DNA from: Niveispirillum sp. SYP-B3756
GTDB taxonomy: Bacteria > Pseudomonadota > Alphaproteobacteria > Azospirillales > Azospirillaceae
Direction: 5' to 3'
DNA: 39,628 nt
Assembly (NCBI RefSeq): GCF_009495745.1
Contig: NZ_WIDQ01000026.1
Span: 1-39,628, forward strand
Part shown: positions 1 to 7,335 of the stretch, one piece after another
Position numbering within the stretch: the stretch's first letter is position 1
How the letters are laid out: every line of letters begins with the position of its first letter
Made by a program: the position numbers and the translations under genes
Notes under the pieces: generated by a model
What the model was told of the DNA's origin: nothing
Databases searched by the model: none
Seen by the model: the letters and a program-made list of their open reading frames with translations, nothing else

Positions 1-48
1 CAGCCCATGACAGCCCCCAAAACCGGCCAAAACCGATCCAGAGACTGA
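1..48 (+). pseudogene. Possible 3' end of a gene entering from the left (istB-like?)
   Basis: Reading frame 1 is open from the window edge to a TGA at 46-48 and gives only 15 codons, ending in residues NRSRD. It abuts the terminal-type direct repeats, which is why an istB tail is suggested. Fifteen residues cannot identify a family, and the frame may be coincidental. Confidence 0.2.
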
Positions 49-78
49 CATTTCTATCTTGCTCAGGACTGACATTTT
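43..78. repeat. Two direct repeats, possible IS21-type element end
   Basis: The 11-mer GACTGACATTT occurs at 43-53 and again at 67-77, a 24-bp period. Short spaced direct repeats of this kind are typical of the multiple terminal transposase sites of IS21-family elements. A short open frame entering from the left edge stops at 46-48, inside the first repeat, where an istB gene would be expected to end. The rest of the element lies outside the window, so the family is a guess. Confidence 0.35.
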
Positions 79-297
79 AACTTTGCGCCTACAGCATAAA
101 AATCAATAATGATAATTATGGAAATTTATGGCAATTCTAGAAGTGTTGCGTTCTGGGTGATCTGATTGCCTAAATGGTGGTAAGTAAGCGCGACCGAGGT
201 CCGGCGCGCGGCGCCCCAGCGACGCAAGCGCGCCGGGACCGGTCTGAACCCTGCCGGGATTGTCGGCGGCTCCAACTCATGAGAGGATGGGGACATC

Positions 298-447
298 ATG
301 AGCAAGGCAACGAACAAGATTCGGACAGGGTGCGCAGTTTTCCCCTCGCAAGAAAACTGCGCCGACATTATGGCCCCTGGGCACCACCATTTACACGCTG
401 GCGACCATTGCCGATCCGCGAAAGAAGATTACAAGATCTTGAAATAA
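298..447 (+). pseudogene. Possible IS3-type orfA start, truncated
   Basis: An ATG at 298 follows a GAGAGGATGGGG stretch and encodes MSKATNK, which resembles the first residues of IS3-family OrfA transposases as I remember them. After seven codons the frame turns into unrelated sequence and stops near 447. I read it as a remnant of a transposase 5' end joined to other DNA. With seven matching residues it could be chance. The rest of 79-428 shows no gene I can support. Confidence 0.25.
332..362. repeat. 11-bp hairpin downstream of the DUF3237 gene
   Basis: GCGCAGTTTTC (332-342) and GAAAACTGCGC (352-362) form a perfect 11-bp inverted repeat around a 9-nt loop. It lies about 65 nt beyond the stop of the minus-strand DUF3237 gene, so it could act as a transcript end. 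No T-run follows in that direction, so a classical intrinsic terminator is not certain. Confidence 0.5.
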
Positions 448-911
448 TGGATACGGTTGGCACCGGGAATTTTCTCGGCCACACCAACGAATACATATTT
501 GCCCAGCCAGTCGTAAGGGCCCGCCGGCACGTCAAATTTCGGTGAGACGCGCATGTAATAATCGGACGGGTCAACCGGCTCATTGCGCGACATCCGTTCC
601 GCCACCTCCGGACTATAGGCCCAGCGATAGCCCCGGTTCTGGAGATAGATGATCGTGCCATCATCCAGCTCCAACAGATAACGCGCATCGAAATCAATCA
701 CGCCGTCGGGACGCAGCAGCGGCCAGTCGCCGCCGCTCATCGGCACGACGCGCCCGTTGATCCCCGGCCCTTCCACGGTTCCCTCTGCGGCATAAATGGC
801 GGCACGCGTCGCCCCCATGGTCGTGGGCCGCAGCCAATGGGGCTTGGTCAGCGTGATGCCGATGGAAAAGGCAAATTCAAAACGCGGGGCAAAGGGATGA
901 GGGGCGGTCAC
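429..911 (-). CDS. DUF3237 domain protein (paralogue A)
   Basis: A protein of about 160 residues matching the DUF3237 family: the central GPGINGRVVPMSGGDWP, the LLRPDGVIDFDARY strand and the C-terminal WLGKYVFVGVAE segment follow the pattern of these small beta-barrel proteins. Its function is not known; relatives often sit in catabolic clusters. I prefer the GTG at 911, because AAGGA lies 7 nt upstream; a TTG at 917 is the alternative and is too close to that site. It follows the CocE-type hydrolase gene by about 40 nt on the same strand, so the two are probably co-transcribed. A paralogue (2773-3261) starts the divergent operon, with conserved residues in the same places, such as GxDWP and the WL-(x)n-VGV end. 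Confidence 0.85.
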   Translation of the reverse strand: MTAPHPFAPRFEFAFSIGITLTKPHWLRPTTMGATRAAIYAAEGTVEGPGINGRVVPMSGGDWPLLRPDGVIDFDARYLLELDDGTIIYLQNRGYRWAYSPEVAERMSRNEPVDPSDYYMRVSPKFDVPAGPYDWLGKYVFVGVAEKIPGANRIHYFKIL

Positions 912-950
912 TTTCAATTCCTTGTCTGTTGGGAGTGGCAGAGAATATAT

Positions 951-2615
951 TCAGACGGCCGGGATCACGGGCACCAGCAGGTGTGAATCATACACACCGC
1001 CCGTTTTGATCAGATGGACACCCTGGTTGCGCAGATCGTCATGCCGCGCGAAGGCCAGGCCATAGCGGTCATGGTCATAGATGTCGCGTCCCTGCACCGT
1101 CAGGCGCAGCCCTTCACCCACAGCAAAATGCACGGATGTCGGCCAGATCTCGATCTCCACGGGAACGGCGGTGCCGGGGGGCAAGGGCACTTCCCTTTCG
1201 TGATGGTGAACGGGCTGCCAGGGGGTGGACTTGTCCTCGTCCAGTTCCCGGTGCGACGCCCGCAGCCAGCCCAGGGCCAGCGGCCCGTCATCATAAAGCG
1301 CATAGAAGGTGAAGGGCACCCGGTCGCCCGACCGATCGATCTTGTCCAGCCCGACGAACAGGTCCATGTCATCGGACCCATCCGCCTGCACCCACAGGCG
1401 CAGCTTGAAATGGCCGGTCAGTTCGGTTTCCCGGTCAAAAACAATGTCGAAGCGCGCTTGGCCCGTCTGGGCATCATAGCGCGCTTCCCCCTCCCCCACC
1501 ACGGGGGCAGCCTCAAGTCTGCTGGTGGATGCATCCAGATAGAGCGGTTGATACAGAGTGCGTGCCAGCGGCCACGCTGTCTCCTCCCGGAAGGGGCCAT
1601 CGCTGCCCCTGTCCCGCACCTGAAGGCGCACCGGCGGCCAGTGCAGCACGCCCGTATCTTTCCCCTTCAGAAACTGGTCAAAGAACTGCTGCTGCAGCGC
1701 CACATTTTCCGGCATGTAATAATGCCGCCATTTCTTCTGGCCATGCACCAGCAGCCATTTGCGGTCAGACGCCATCCTTTTATAGGCTTCCAACGTACCG
1801 CGCGTGTGCAGGCCATGATCGGACCAACTGGCCACGATGAAGGTGGGCAGATCCATGGCTTCCAGATCCAGCGCCTTGCTCTGCCAATAGGCATCGATCA
1901 GCGGATGGGCCTTCACATTGCCGGCCGTGTCCTCTGTGCGGGTGGTGGACCAGTTCAGGCTCATGGTGGCGCGCTCGACGAAGTTCGTCTCGCGGATGCC
2001 ACCATGATAGGCAAATTCCCGATACCAGTCGGAAAAGCCTTCCCACGGGTTCAGCGCGACCAGATGCGGCGGCTTCAGCGGTGCCACCAGATATTGGATG
2101 CAGGCCAGATAGGAGACGCCTGTCATCCCGACCTTGCCATTGCACCAGGGCTGTACCCCCAGCCATTCGATCAGATCGTAACAATCTTCCGCTTCGCCAA
2201 TGCCATTGTGCCGCAATTCCCCTTCGGAAAGCCAGGCCCCGCGCGGATCGGGATAGCAGATGGCATAGCCATGAGGGCACCAATGGGCCGGGTCCGGCGC
2301 CTCGAACGCGGTGTGGCGGGAATTCCAGCCCGCCTCAATCCCCGCCGGCGGCCAGAGATTGGCCGCCTTGCCATGCTTGCCATAGGGGCTCCAGGCCAGC
2401 AGCACCGGCAAGTCGCGCTCCCCCGCCTCCCCCGCCGGGCGGTACAGATCAACATAGATCGTCACGCCGTCGCGCATTCTGACCGGCAGGTTGCGGTCAA
2501 ACACCAACCCATCTTCGATGATCCGCGCATAATCCTTCGGCGGCAGGGGCGGCTTATAAGGATTTGCGGCCGGGTCGCGGCCGGCAAGCATTTTCAGTTC
2601 CACCGCATCGGGCAT
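951..2615 (-). CDS. CocE/NonD-type alpha/beta hydrolase (S15 family)
   Basis: Resembles the CocE/X-Pro dipeptidyl-peptidase group: an alpha/beta hydrolase core with nucleophile motif GVSY (Ser about residue 168 of the preferred form), an Asp in SWSDHG, a His in VHGQKKWRHY, and a C-terminal jelly-roll half (from roughly residue 330) ending near LHPVIPA-type sequence. The family cleaves esters, or amides beside proline; some members act on acyl-glutaryl or cocaine-like esters. No signal peptide is visible, so it is probably cytosolic. The ATG at 2615 has a GGGACGGAG site with good spacing; an upstream in-frame ATG at 2663 would add 16 residues with a weaker site. It leads a minus operon with the DUF3237 gene and shares a divergent control region carrying two TTGA-N4-TCAA type sites. 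The natural substrate is unknown; an ester of an aryl compound is a reasonable inference. Confidence 0.85.
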   Translation of the reverse strand: MPDAVELKMLAGRDPAANPYKPPLPPKDYARIIEDGLVFDRNLPVRMRDGVTIYVDLYRPAGEAGERDLPVLLAWSPYGKHGKAANLWPPAGIEAGWNSRHTAFEAPDPAHWCPHGYAICYPDPRGAWLSEGELRHNGIGEAEDCYDLIEWLGVQPWCNGKVGMTGVSYLACIQYLVAPLKPPHLVALNPWEGFSDWYREFAYHGGIRETNFVERATMSLNWSTTRTEDTAGNVKAHPLIDAYWQSKALDLEAMDLPTFIVASWSDHGLHTRGTLEAYKRMASDRKWLLVHGQKKWRHYYMPENVALQQQFFDQFLKGKDTGVLHWPPVRLQVRDRGSDGPFREETAWPLARTLYQPLYLDASTSRLEAAPVVGEGEARYDAQTGQARFDIVFDRETELTGHFKLRLWVQADGSDDMDLFVGLDKIDRSGDRVPFTFYALYDDGPLALGWLRASHRELDEDKSTPWQPVHHHEREVPLPPGTAVPVEIEIWPTSVHFAVGEGLRLTVQGRDIYDHDRYGLAFARHDDLRNQGVHLIKTGGVYDSHLLVPVIPAV

Positions 2616-2682
2616 CTCCGTCTCCGTCCCTTGTTCTTTTGGCTTTGTTCGGGCGGGGTCCATGGCCGCCGCCCACCATTTA

Positions 2683-2694
2683 TTGATTAATCAT
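2683..2694. promoter_or_regulatory. TTGA-N4-TCA(A) operator-like site 1
   Basis: TTGATTAATCAT: a half-matching copy (TCAT instead of TCAA) of the palindrome found elsewhere in the window, with a perfect 10-bp TGATTAATCA core. It sits in the divergent control region, about 70 nt from the preferred hydrolase start, and may also serve the plus operon. Confidence 0.55.
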
Positions 2695-2739
2695 CATAAT
2701 TGAAAATCACCCCCTTGCAAGGGCGGATCGATGATAATA

Positions 2740-2751
2740 TTGATTTCTCAA
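2740..2751. promoter_or_regulatory. TTGA-N4-TCAA operator-like site 2
   Basis: TTGATTTCTCAA, an exact copy of the palindrome, about 20 nt upstream of the ATG of the second DUF3237 gene. It is flanked by AT on the left and CAAG on the right, as at other copies. A repressor bound here would cover the ribosome-binding/promoter-proximal zone. Confidence 0.6.
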
Positions 2752-2772
2752 CAAGTGACGGGAGGATATCAC

Positions 2773-3261
2773 ATGACGGACAATGATCCGCTGGCCCTGC
2801 GGTATGAGCATGTTTTCGACATCCGCATCAATTTCGACCGCCGCTGGATGACGGGGGCGATTCACCAGGGCGGTCCCAACCACGGCTACACGTCCATTGG
2901 GGAAGGCTGCAAGGTCAGCGGCCCCCGCCTGAACGGCACGCTGGTGGATCACAGCGGTGCTGACTGGCCCGTGGTCCGCGCCGACGGCGTGGTCGAACTG
3001 AATGCCCATTACATGATCCAGACCGATGACGGGGCGCTGATCTATATCCGCAATCTGGGCTATGTGCATGGCCCCCTGCAAAGGCCGGGTTATCCGCCGC
3101 TAACGCCTTATTTCCGCTGCACCCCCTATTTCCGGGCGCCGGACGGGCCGCATGAATGGCTGAACCGCACGGTCATTGTGGGCGTGGGGCAGCGCCGGCC
3201 GAAGGTGACGCCGGAGGATGAGCCCGATCATTCGCTGTTCCGTTATTACGCGGTGCTGTGA
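2773..3261 (+). CDS. DUF3237 domain protein (paralogue B)
   Basis: 163 residues, DUF3237 family: GPRLNGTLVDHSGADWP, VVRADGVVELNAHY, and the C-terminal EWLNRTVIVGVGQ stretch align with paralogue A. The C-terminus is longer, with an extra PKVTPEDEPDHS loop before the final RYYAVL strand. The ATG at 2773 is chosen because GGGAGGATATCAC precedes it; an in-frame upstream start at 2731 would place an operator site inside the gene. It opens the plus operon and is followed after 3 nt by the first NTF2-fold gene. Two diverged copies in one regulon could act on related intermediates or as partners, but no reaction is established for the family. Confidence 0.87.
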   Translation: MTDNDPLALRYEHVFDIRINFDRRWMTGAIHQGGPNHGYTSIGEGCKVSGPRLNGTLVDHSGADWPVVRADGVVELNAHYMIQTDDGALIYIRNLGYVHGPLQRPGYPPLTPYFRCTPYFRAPDGPHEWLNRTVIVGVGQRRPKVTPEDEPDHSLFRYYAVL

Positions 3262-3264
3262 GCC

Positions 3265-3657
3265 ATGGCCGCGTTCGACCAGCGACAATGGTTCGATGAT
3301 TATATTGACGCCCTGAACCGCGACGATTTGGAGCGGGTGGCCACGTTTTACGCCCCGGACCTGCATATGACGGACGGGGCGGTGGAGCATCACGCCGCCA
3401 CAGCTTTGATGGGCTTCCACCGGCAATGGCAGGGCCGGGTGCGGCGCACGCTGGACCTGCTGGGCTATGTCGACCGGCCGGGGCGGATCGCGGCAGAAAT
3501 CAGCACGGCGCTGGAAGCGCTGAGCGATGTACCGGATTTCCCCGACGCCCCCCTTGCCGCAGGGGAGCGGAGGGCAATGGTCAGCTTTGTGATCTGCGAT
3601 ATTGCCGACGGCCGCTTCACACGCATCCGTGCCGCCCCCTGCAAGGCAACCCCATGA
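3265..3657 (+). CDS. NTF2-fold / SnoaL-like protein 1
   Basis: A protein of 130 residues with the layout of the SnoaL-like branch of the NTF2 superfamily: an N-terminal helix pair (WFDDYIDALNRDDLERVATFYAPD), then alternating strands ending VSFVICDIADGRFTRIRAA. Such domains form cone-shaped pockets used as isomerases, cyclases, dehydratases or small-molecule binders. The stop overlaps the next start (ATGA), so translation is probably coupled. The next gene is a clear paralogue: both have a VPDFPD/VPDFTS element before a buried Gly-Glu/Gly-Asp turn and both end in RIRAA. That suggests a heteromeric pair. Substrate unknown. Confidence 0.8.
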   Translation: MAAFDQRQWFDDYIDALNRDDLERVATFYAPDLHMTDGAVEHHAATALMGFHRQWQGRVRRTLDLLGYVDRPGRIAAEISTALEALSDVPDFPDAPLAAGERRAMVSFVICDIADGRFTRIRAAPCKATP

Positions 3658-4085
3658 CCCAGCCCAGCCGCTTTGCGCCGGATGCCACCGCCGCCTTCAC
3701 CCGCTACATCGCCGCCTTCAATGATGGCGATTTTGCCACCGCCTGTTCCTATTATGCCGACAATATCCGCCTGACCATCGGCAATGGGCGGGTATTGCAG
3801 GGACGGGAGGAAATCGTCCGCTTCTATACCGACATTCGCCGCGTGACCCGGCGGACCATTACGGTACTGGACTGCTTCGCCAGCGAGACGCGACTGGCCG
3901 CCGAACTGGAATCGGAGTTCCTGGCTGTCACAGACGTGCCGGATTTCACCTCCAGCCCGCTGCGACAGGGCGACCGGATGTATATTAACAGCTTCGCCTT
4001 CTACGACATTGACCGGGACCATTTCAGCCGCATTCGCGCCGCTGTGTTCCGCCGGGTCTGGAAACGACGCGCCGACCCGGTATGA
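3654..4085 (+). CDS. NTF2-fold / SnoaL-like protein 2
   Basis: 143 residues, NTF2-like: FTRYIAAFNDGDFATACSYYADNIRL, then GREEIVRFYTDIRR and a run of strands ending FAFYDIDRDHFSRIRAAVF. It starts within the stop codon of the first NTF2-fold gene (4-nt overlap), which fixes the start at 3654 although the frame is open further upstream. It probably arose by tandem duplication. No catalytic Asp/His pair can be assigned with confidence, so a binding or isomerase role remains open. Confidence 0.8.
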   Translation: MTQPSRFAPDATAAFTRYIAAFNDGDFATACSYYADNIRLTIGNGRVLQGREEIVRFYTDIRRVTRRTITVLDCFASETRLAAELESEFLAVTDVPDFTSSPLRQGDRMYINSFAFYDIDRDHFSRIRAAVFRRVWKRRADPV

Positions 4086-4102
4086 TATTGTTCTGGTAGA
4101 CA

Positions 4103-5875
4103 ATGGCAGGGAGCCCGCGCCCTTCGGGTAGCATCATGACCAATAATAGCAGCTTTCAGATTGCGCAGCAGGATATGCTGTTCGCCCTTCACGTCGTGGG
4201 CACCCCCACCGACACCCGCACCATGCTGGCCGATCTGATCGGGCCTGCGGCACGCTTGGCGGAGGCGGAATTGCTGCCCCTGGACCCGATCGCCGACCGG
4301 GTGGGCGCACGCTACGCCGATGGGCAGGTGGTGATGCCACCGGGCTTTGTGCAATTTTACCGCCAGTGGGTGGAAGGCGGCTGGAATAATGTCGATGTGC
4401 CGGAAGACTGGGGTGGCCTTGGCCTGCCGGTCAGCGTGGCCGCCCCCTTGATGGAAGCCTGGACATCGGCCTGCATGGCATTCGGCCTCGCCCCCGTCCT
4501 GACCCAGGGCGCCATGGAGGTGCTGCTGGAACATGGTGATGATGCCCTGCGCAAACGCTGGATGGGGCCGCTGGTTGCAGGCACCTGCATGGCCACTATG
4601 GCCCTGACCGAACCGGGCGCCGGATCAGACCTGAACCTGATCCGCACGCGCGCCGAACGTGGGGACGATGGGCAGTATCGCCTGTTCGGGCAGAAAATCT
4701 TCATCACCTATGGTGAACATGACCTGACCGACAATATCCTGCATCTGGTGCTGGCCCGCCTGCCCGACGCCCCGATCGGCAGCAAGGGCCTGTCCCTGTT
4801 CCTGGTGCCGAAATGGCTGCTGGGTGAAGGGGACAGGCCCGGACAGCGCAATGATGTGCAGTGCCTGGGGATCGAACATAAGCTGGGGCTGCACGGCTCC
4901 CCCACCTGCACCATGGCGTTCGGTGAAGGAGAAGGGGCCATCGGCTGGATCATCGGGCGGGAGCATCAGGGGCTTGCCTGCATGTTCACCATGATGAACC
5001 GGGCCCGGCTGGCAACCGGGCTGCAGGCCGTGGCGGTGGCCGAAAGGGCGACCCAGGCCGCGCTTTCCTATGCACGGCAGCGCTGCCAGGGCAGCCCGCA
5101 GCGCGGTATGCCGCCCGGTCCCATCATTGCCCATCCGGATGTGCGCCGGATGCTGACCGACATGCGGGCCCGCACCATGGTCATCCGCCTGATCGCCTAC
5201 AAAGCCGCACTGGCCATCGACAGCGCGCATGGCGCAGCAGAGGGGGCAGAGCGTCAGGCAGCACAGCAGCGTGCTTCGCTGCTGACCCCCATCGTCAAGG
5301 CCTTCTGCAGCGACAGCGCCATTGCCGTTACTTCCACCGCCATTCAGGTCCATGGCGGTGCCGGCTATGTTGAGGAAACAGGGGTGGCGCAGTATTGGCG
5401 GGATGTCCGTATCACCGCCATCTATGAGGGAACCAACGGCATCCAGGCCATTGATCTGGTCCAGCGCAAAATCGTGCAGGCCGGTGGAACGGCGCTCATG
5501 ACCCTGATTGATGAGTTGCGCAGCGATGCCGCGATGGCAGCAGCCGCCGTAACCCCGCTGCTGCGGGACTGCGCGCCGTTGCTCACGGGGGCGCTGGACG
5601 CCATTATCCAGAGTGTCGGCTGGTTGCTGGCAGAACAGCGCAGCGAGGGTGAACGCCTTGCAGCCGCCACCCCCTTCCTGGACATGCTGGGCCGGACCCT
5701 GGGGGGTGCCCTGCTGCTGCGTGCGGCCTGCCTGGAACCCGATCCCGCCACACCGGCAGATATCGGCTTTCTGGCCGCCAGCTTCTGCTGGACGCATCTG
5801 GCGGCGGTGCCGGCATCGGCCCGGCTTGTCTGCCAGGGGGATCACCTGCTGCCCCCCTTGTCTGCCTGGGCGTGA
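4103..5875 (+). CDS. Acyl-CoA dehydrogenase
   Basis: A protein of about 590 residues, longer than the 380-400 of small acyl-CoA dehydrogenases and like the FadE/AidB-sized branch with an extra C-terminal domain. Seen: the FAD/substrate motif TEPGAGSDL, the central MALTEPG strand, LGLHGSPTCTM, GGAGYVEE, and IYEGTNGIQ, whose Glu (about residue 442) sits where the catalytic base of this branch is found. It removes two hydrogens from an acyl-CoA to give the 2-enoyl-CoA and passes electrons to ETF. The start is uncertain: ATG at 4103 has no clear ribosome-binding site, and ATG at 4136 is also possible. It ends the plus operon. With no CoA ligase in the window, its acyl-CoA substrate must come from elsewhere. 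Confidence 0.9.
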   Translation: MAGSPRPSGSIMTNNSSFQIAQQDMLFALHVVGTPTDTRTMLADLIGPAARLAEAELLPLDPIADRVGARYADGQVVMPPGFVQFYRQWVEGGWNNVDVPEDWGGLGLPVSVAAPLMEAWTSACMAFGLAPVLTQGAMEVLLEHGDDALRKRWMGPLVAGTCMATMALTEPGAGSDLNLIRTRAERGDDGQYRLFGQKIFITYGEHDLTDNILHLVLARLPDAPIGSKGLSLFLVPKWLLGEGDRPGQRNDVQCLGIEHKLGLHGSPTCTMAFGEGEGAIGWIIGREHQGLACMFTMMNRARLATGLQAVAVAERATQAALSYARQRCQGSPQRGMPPGPIIAHPDVRRMLTDMRARTMVIRLIAYKAALAIDSAHGAAEGAERQAAQQRASLLTPIVKAFCSDSAIAVTSTAIQVHGGAGYVEETGVAQYWRDVRITAIYEGTNGIQAIDLVQRKIVQAGGTALMTLIDELRSDAAMAAAAVTPLLRDCAPLLTGALDAIIQSVGWLLAEQRSEGERLAAATPFLDMLGRTLGGALLLRAACLEPDPATPADIGFLAASFCWTHLAAVPASARLVCQGDHLLPPLSAWA

Positions 5876-5896
5876 GCCTGTCCGGACCGGCGGGCA

Positions 5897-7216
5897 TCAG
5901 CCTTCCTGTGCCCGCCGTCCATCCACTTCGATCCAGCGACCCGCAATCCAGAACAGCAGGCCTGCAGCGATGGCGGTGAAAACCAGGATCAGCATGGAAT
6001 AGCGGATGGCCGCCGCACCAAAGGCCGGTGCCAGCAGATCGTTCAAGGCGCCGACAAACAAGGGCCCCAGCGCCTGGCCCAGCATACTGGCAGAGAAGAC
6101 CAGGATGGCGATGGCCACCGCCCGCATCCGTACCTTCGCCACGCTGACCGCCGCAGCGAAGATCGGCCCCTGATGGATCAGCGTCAGAAAGCTGCTGAGC
6201 CCATAGCCCGTCATCCAGGCCAGCCGTGATTCCCCCAACAGCATCAACACCTCTGCCGGCCCGACCAGCAGGCAGGCCACGGCCGGCAACCGCACCCGCA
6301 GCTTGTCATCCTGCTTGGCGAACCGGTCGATCAGCAGGCCCCCCGCCAGAACTCCGGCCGCCCCCAGCACACCACGCAGGGGCCCGATGCTGGACGCAAT
6401 GTCCAGCATGGTCAGCCCATGCACGCGTTGCAGAAAGGTGGGCGTCCAGGCGCTGGCGGCAAACAGGTTGGCGCCCATCAGCATGGCCCCGGCGATCATG
6501 GCCAGATAGGCGCGCGATCCCAGCAGGAAACCCACCGTCTCCCTGAAGCCCACGGCCACATTCCGGCCCCCTCCCCCCTCCTTGGCGCCACGCGCCGGTT
6601 CCGTCACGGTCAGCGCGAATAGCAGGGCCAGCCCGATGCCCGGAATGCCGGCCACGAAGAACATGGCCCGCCAGCCATGATGTTGCAGCACCCAGCCGGC
6701 AATGGGAAAGAAGACGATGAAGGCCAGCGCGGAGGATGTGCCAAAGATGGAAAAGGCCAGCGGCCGCCTTTCCTTGCGGAACAGGTCCGACAGCATGGAA
6801 TTGGACGGCGCCAGCCCGCAGGCCTCACCCGCCCCCATCAGGAAACGGGCGATGGCCAACTGCCAGATACTGGCGACAAACCCGGTCAGCGCCGTCATCA
6901 GGCTCCAGAAGCCAAAGCCGATGGCGATGATGTTACGCCGGCTCCAGCGGTCCGCCGCCCAGGCGATGGGAATGCCCAGGAAGGAATAGAACAGGACGAA
7001 GGCCAGACCCGACACCAGCCCCAGCACCATGTCGGAGACGACCATCTCCCCCTTGATCGCCGGCAGGGCCAGGCCAAGGATGGCGCGGTCCAGATAGTTG
7101 AAGGTGGAAATCAGGGTCAGAAAGCCGAGCGTGTAGACGGTCGGCAGGGCCCAGTCGCCACCGCCGCTGTCAGCGGCCGGGCCTGTCACGGCCACGGTCT
7201 TCGTCTGTTCATGCAT
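5897..7216 (-). CDS. MFS transporter (spinster-like)
   Basis: 439 residues with about 12 predicted hydrophobic spans and the MFS loop motif (AWAADRWSRRNIIAIGF) between helices 2 and 3. The NYLDRAILGLALPAIKGE start and MGAGEACGLAPSNSMLSDLF are typical of the spinster-like/UhpC-type group common in sphingomonad catabolic clusters. It is probably an inner-membrane importer or exporter of an organic acid. ATG at 7216 follows AGGAACAGCGTC; an upstream TTG at 7261 is possible but reads through unlikely sequence. It is last in the minus operon after the ThDP enzyme, with a strong hairpin in the 119-nt gap. Its stop lies about 20 nt from the convergent acyl-CoA dehydrogenase stop. Confidence 0.88.
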   Translation of the reverse strand: MHEQTKTVAVTGPAADSGGGDWALPTVYTLGFLTLISTFNYLDRAILGLALPAIKGEMVVSDMVLGLVSGLAFVLFYSFLGIPIAWAADRWSRRNIIAIGFGFWSLMTALTGFVASIWQLAIARFLMGAGEACGLAPSNSMLSDLFRKERRPLAFSIFGTSSALAFIVFFPIAGWVLQHHGWRAMFFVAGIPGIGLALLFALTVTEPARGAKEGGGGRNVAVGFRETVGFLLGSRAYLAMIAGAMLMGANLFAASAWTPTFLQRVHGLTMLDIASSIGPLRGVLGAAGVLAGGLLIDRFAKQDDKLRVRLPAVACLLVGPAEVLMLLGESRLAWMTGYGLSSFLTLIHQGPIFAAAVSVAKVRMRAVAIAILVFSASMLGQALGPLFVGALNDLLAPAFGAAAIRYSMLILVFTAIAAGLLFWIAGRWIEVDGRRAQEG

Positions 7217-7267
7217 GACGCTGTTCCTGCTAGGGTTTGTCGGATTAATGTTGAATCGCAACAGCCC

Positions 7268-7309
7268 CCTCTCCCGTCACCCCGCCGTAAGTCGGGGTGA
7301 CGGGAGAGG
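7268..7309. repeat. Perfect 17-bp hairpin between operon genes
   Basis: CCTCTCCCGTCACCCCG (7268-7284) pairs perfectly with 7293-7309 around an 8-nt loop. The GTCACCCCG/CGGGGTGAC core resembles the dispersed intergenic palindromes of many alphaproteobacteria. In the minus transcript it lies after the ThDP gene and before the MFS gene, where it may end, slow or stabilise the message. Confidence 0.75.
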
Positions 7310-7335
7310 ATGCCTTAAGGCAAACCGGACACGCA

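Noticed and set aside
174-545. 123-codon plus frame near the left edge
   Set aside because: Arg-rich shadow-like composition, overlaps the DUF3237 gene end and shows no domain.
1014-2690. Long open frame antisense to the CocE-type hydrolase
   Set aside because: It is a GC-rich shadow frame; the protein is low in domain features and the opposite strand has a clear catalytic family.
4625-5845. 406-codon minus frame opposite the acyl-CoA dehydrogenase
   Set aside because: No recognisable domain and it lies entirely within a well-supported gene.
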